Origin: Hungatella sp.
Lineage (GTDB): Bacteria > Bacillota > Clostridia > Lachnospirales > Lachnospiraceae
Assembly: GCA_009712635.1 (NCBI GenBank)
Contig: WASS01000020.1
Location: 434,001-498,000 of the forward strand
Reading direction: 5' to 3'
DNA length: 64,000 nt
Part shown: one piece after another, positions 62,574 to 64,000 of the stretch
Layout: each line of letters starts with the position of its first letter
Position numbering within the stretch: the stretch's first letter is position 1
Notes under the pieces: model-generated
Told to the model about the DNA's origin: nothing
The model's database searches: none
The model's input: the letters and a program-made list of their open reading frames with translations, nothing else
Translations under genes and position numbers: made by a program

Positions 62574-64000
62574 TTAATCTCCCACCATGTTTCGTATCTT
62601 CACAGGAGTACGGTAATTCCATGTGGAAATCTTTATTCCGCTTCTCCTGCTGGCAGCATGAACAATCTGTCCGTTACCGATATACATGGCAACATGATTG
62701 ATCGTTCCGCCGCTGCTGGCATAAAAGAGCAAATCGCCAGGCTTCATCTCTCCTGATTTCACCGCTTTTCCCATACCTGCCTGGGATCCGGAATAATGAG
62801 GAAGACCTACGCCGAATTTTGAATAGATGGACATGGTAAATCCAGAGCAGTCCGCTCCTTTGGTCAGGCTTGTTCCTCCCCATACATAGGGATTACCTAA
62901 AAACTGAAGGGCATAATTAACGATCTGGGTTCTTAAGGAAGACTGGGCATTGGCTTTCTCTTCCAGAGGCGAGAATTTGATCGCTTCCGGCAGCGCGTAT
63001 CGTACATCAACGTAATCGGTAGATACAAAAGCACTGCTGTTTTCTTCCAGCTCAATTTCAATCCAGCCATCGATCTGCTTTAATACAGGATATTTCTCGT
63101 TGTTGGATATCTGTGTCCAGATCTTGGCATCGGTAGATGGTTCAGTTCTGGCATTGAGCATGTCAGTATTCACCACTGCCATCAGTTCAGCCACCTGCAT
63201 GGCCTCATCCTTTGCTGCCTGACCGGTGAGAATAAAATCTGACTTCACATAACCGGTTACTTTTCCGGACTGGATCTTATACCAGCCATCATTGGTCGTC
63301 TCCAGAATATTGCCGGCTGCCTTACTTGGCATCTTGGCAATAATCTTTCCGTTCTCACTTGGTTCTTCCCTGACGTTTAAGTAATTATCCACATCGGAGA
63401 TACCAATATTTTTATAAAAGTTAAAGACCATGGCCTTTAAATCCAGCTTTCTGGCTTCATTCATGGAGTATTCCAGTTTTACGTAGTCGGAAGACAGATA
63501 TCCCGTAGGAATCTGCACCCAGCCATCGGTCTGACCCACTACTTCATATCGTTCATCGGTCAGAGCCTGTCCTACCACATCTGAGTCCTTAGACGGATCT
63601 TTTCTGATATTTAAATTGTCAGTCTGCACCACCGCTCTTAACTTCACCAGATCCTGCGCCTTCTTCTTAGCTTCATCTCCGGTAATTACAAACTCGGAAG
63701 TAATATAACCTTCAATTCCGCCGGAGGAAATCCGGTACCAGCCCTGTTTGTTATCCTCTAAAATATCACAGGCACTGTCTCCCTGCAGTTTTCCAATTAC
63801 ATCTGCGTCTGTCCCCGGCTCTTTTCGGACATTTAAATATCCGCTTACCTGGACGATACCCAGATTCTTATAAGAATTAATGACATCTTCCTTCTCTTTT
63901 GCTTCCTGAGCGCTTTGTTGTGATTCCTTTTCCGCCGTATCATCAGCAGCCTTTGTTTCAGCTGCAAGTGCTTCCGAACCTGTGGCTGCTGCGGGTTTTG
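62574..64000 (-). CDS. NlpC/P60 peptidoglycan hydrolase with four SH3b repeats, 5' end cut by window
   Basis: The frame stays open to 64000, so the N-terminus and signal peptide lie outside. A low-complexity Ala/Glu/Lys stretch at the window edge leads into four bacterial SH3 units (starting near NSYKNLGIVQ, RAVVQTDN, FYKNIGIS and MAVVNTDM), each with a LN(V/I/A)R core and a GW(Y/V/I) repeat, separated by Ala/Lys linkers. The C-terminus is an NlpC/P60 peptidase with catalytic Cys in GADCSGFT and His in INHVAMY, plus VHAASR. It cleaves the cell-wall stem peptide between D-Glu and the diamino acid. A GTG at 63647 is not a start. Has a strong terminator. Confidence 0.93.
   Translation of the reverse strand, partial: KPAAATGSEALAAETKAADDTAEKESQQSAQEAKEKEDVINSYKNLGIVQVSGYLNVRKEPGTDADVIGKLQGDSACDILEDNKQGWYRISSGGIEGYITSEFVITGDEAKKKAQDLVKLRAVVQTDNLNIRKDPSKDSDVVGQALTDERYEVVGQTDGWVQIPTGYLSSDYVKLEYSMNEARKLDLKAMVFNFYKNIGISDVDNYLNVREEPSENGKIIAKMPSKAAGNILETTNDGWYKIQSGKVTGYVKSDFILTGQAAKDEAMQVAELMAVVNTDMLNARTEPSTDAKIWTQISNNEKYPVLKQIDGWIEIELEENSSAFVSTDYVDVRYALPEAIKFSPLEEKANAQSSLRTQIVNYALQFLGNPYVWGGTSLTKGADCSGFTMSIYSKFGVGLPHYSGSQAGMGKAVKSGEMKPGDLLFYASSGGTINHVAMYIGNGQIVHAASRRSGIKISTWNYRTPVKIRNMVGD

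Noticed and set aside
1..64000. CRISPR arrays, prophage, insertion sequences, tRNA or rRNA genes
   Set aside because: No spaced direct repeats, integrase/transposase motifs or rRNA-like blocks were seen; tRNA absence is by eye only and a tRNAscan-SE run would settle it.

Overview
The window is core chromosome of a spore-forming, low-to-medium GC Firmicute of the Lachnospiraceae/Clostridia type. The evidence is spoIVA, an SpoIIIE/FtsK translocase, a TepA-like ClpP homologue, the clostridial rpsP-khpA-rimM-trmD and prkC-prpC-rsgA-rpe-thiN clusters, strong AGGAGG ribosome binding sites, and SigA promoters of the TTGACA-17-TATAAT kind. The species cannot be fixed from sequence alone; the gene set resembles the Lacrimispora/[Clostridium] saccharolyticum group (inference). 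I see no rRNA, tRNA, CRISPR, prophage or insertion sequence.

Layout. 1-1338: 3'-truncated metallo-beta-lactamase RNase-like gene. 1383-2858: spoIVA. 2907-6812: ABC-2 type exporter (two permeases and an ATPase) with an AraC/GGDEF-like regulator as the last gene. 6966-11735: complete branched-chain amino acid (Liv) ABC operon with promoter and terminator. 11876-16231: DUF512 radical-SAM-like gene, der, plsY and gpsA. 16435-17613: a divergent, long PRPP synthetase on the plus strand. 17677-21423: rplS-lepB-rbgA-rnhB-yraN-pgeF. 21619-23259: a two-gene insert (zinc-ribbon/TPR membrane protein and M50-like membrane peptidase) between trmD and rplS. 23426-27123: ylxM-ffh-rpsP-khpA-rimM-trmD. 27196-31166: alpha/beta hydrolase, VOC protein, serS, pyridoxal kinase and an ECF S-component. 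31263-43186: priA-def-fmt-Zn peptidase-rsmB-rlmN-prpC-prkC-rsgA-rpe-thiN. 43211-51484: tepA, ftsK, fhs, murE and murF. 51793-55440: citrate synthase and aconitase (plus strand). 55582-57215: TetR regulator and aldo-keto reductase (plus strand). 57212-62443: a six-gene metal/oxyanion cluster (minus strand). 62574-64000: a cell-wall hydrolase with SH3 repeats, cut by the window end.

Most of the window is housekeeping: translation and ribosome maturation, peptidoglycan precursor synthesis, phospholipid synthesis, and PASTA-kinase signalling. The most unusual part is the 57.2-62.4 kb cluster. Its first gene fuses an apparently inactivated MobA/MocA-like nucleotidyltransferase domain to a ModE-type DNA-binding domain. 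It is followed by a THEP1-type NTPase, a FecCD-family permease, its ATPase, a DUF4213/DUF364 protein and a lipoprotein receptor. I read it as a self-regulated molybdate/tungstate (or related metal) uptake system; the substrate is inferred from context. Other points of interest are the AraC/degenerate-GGDEF fusion beside the ABC-2 exporter, the two-gene insert in the trmD-rplS locus, the divergent PRPP synthetase, a terminator-like hairpin in the citrate synthase leader, and paired TetR operator candidates.
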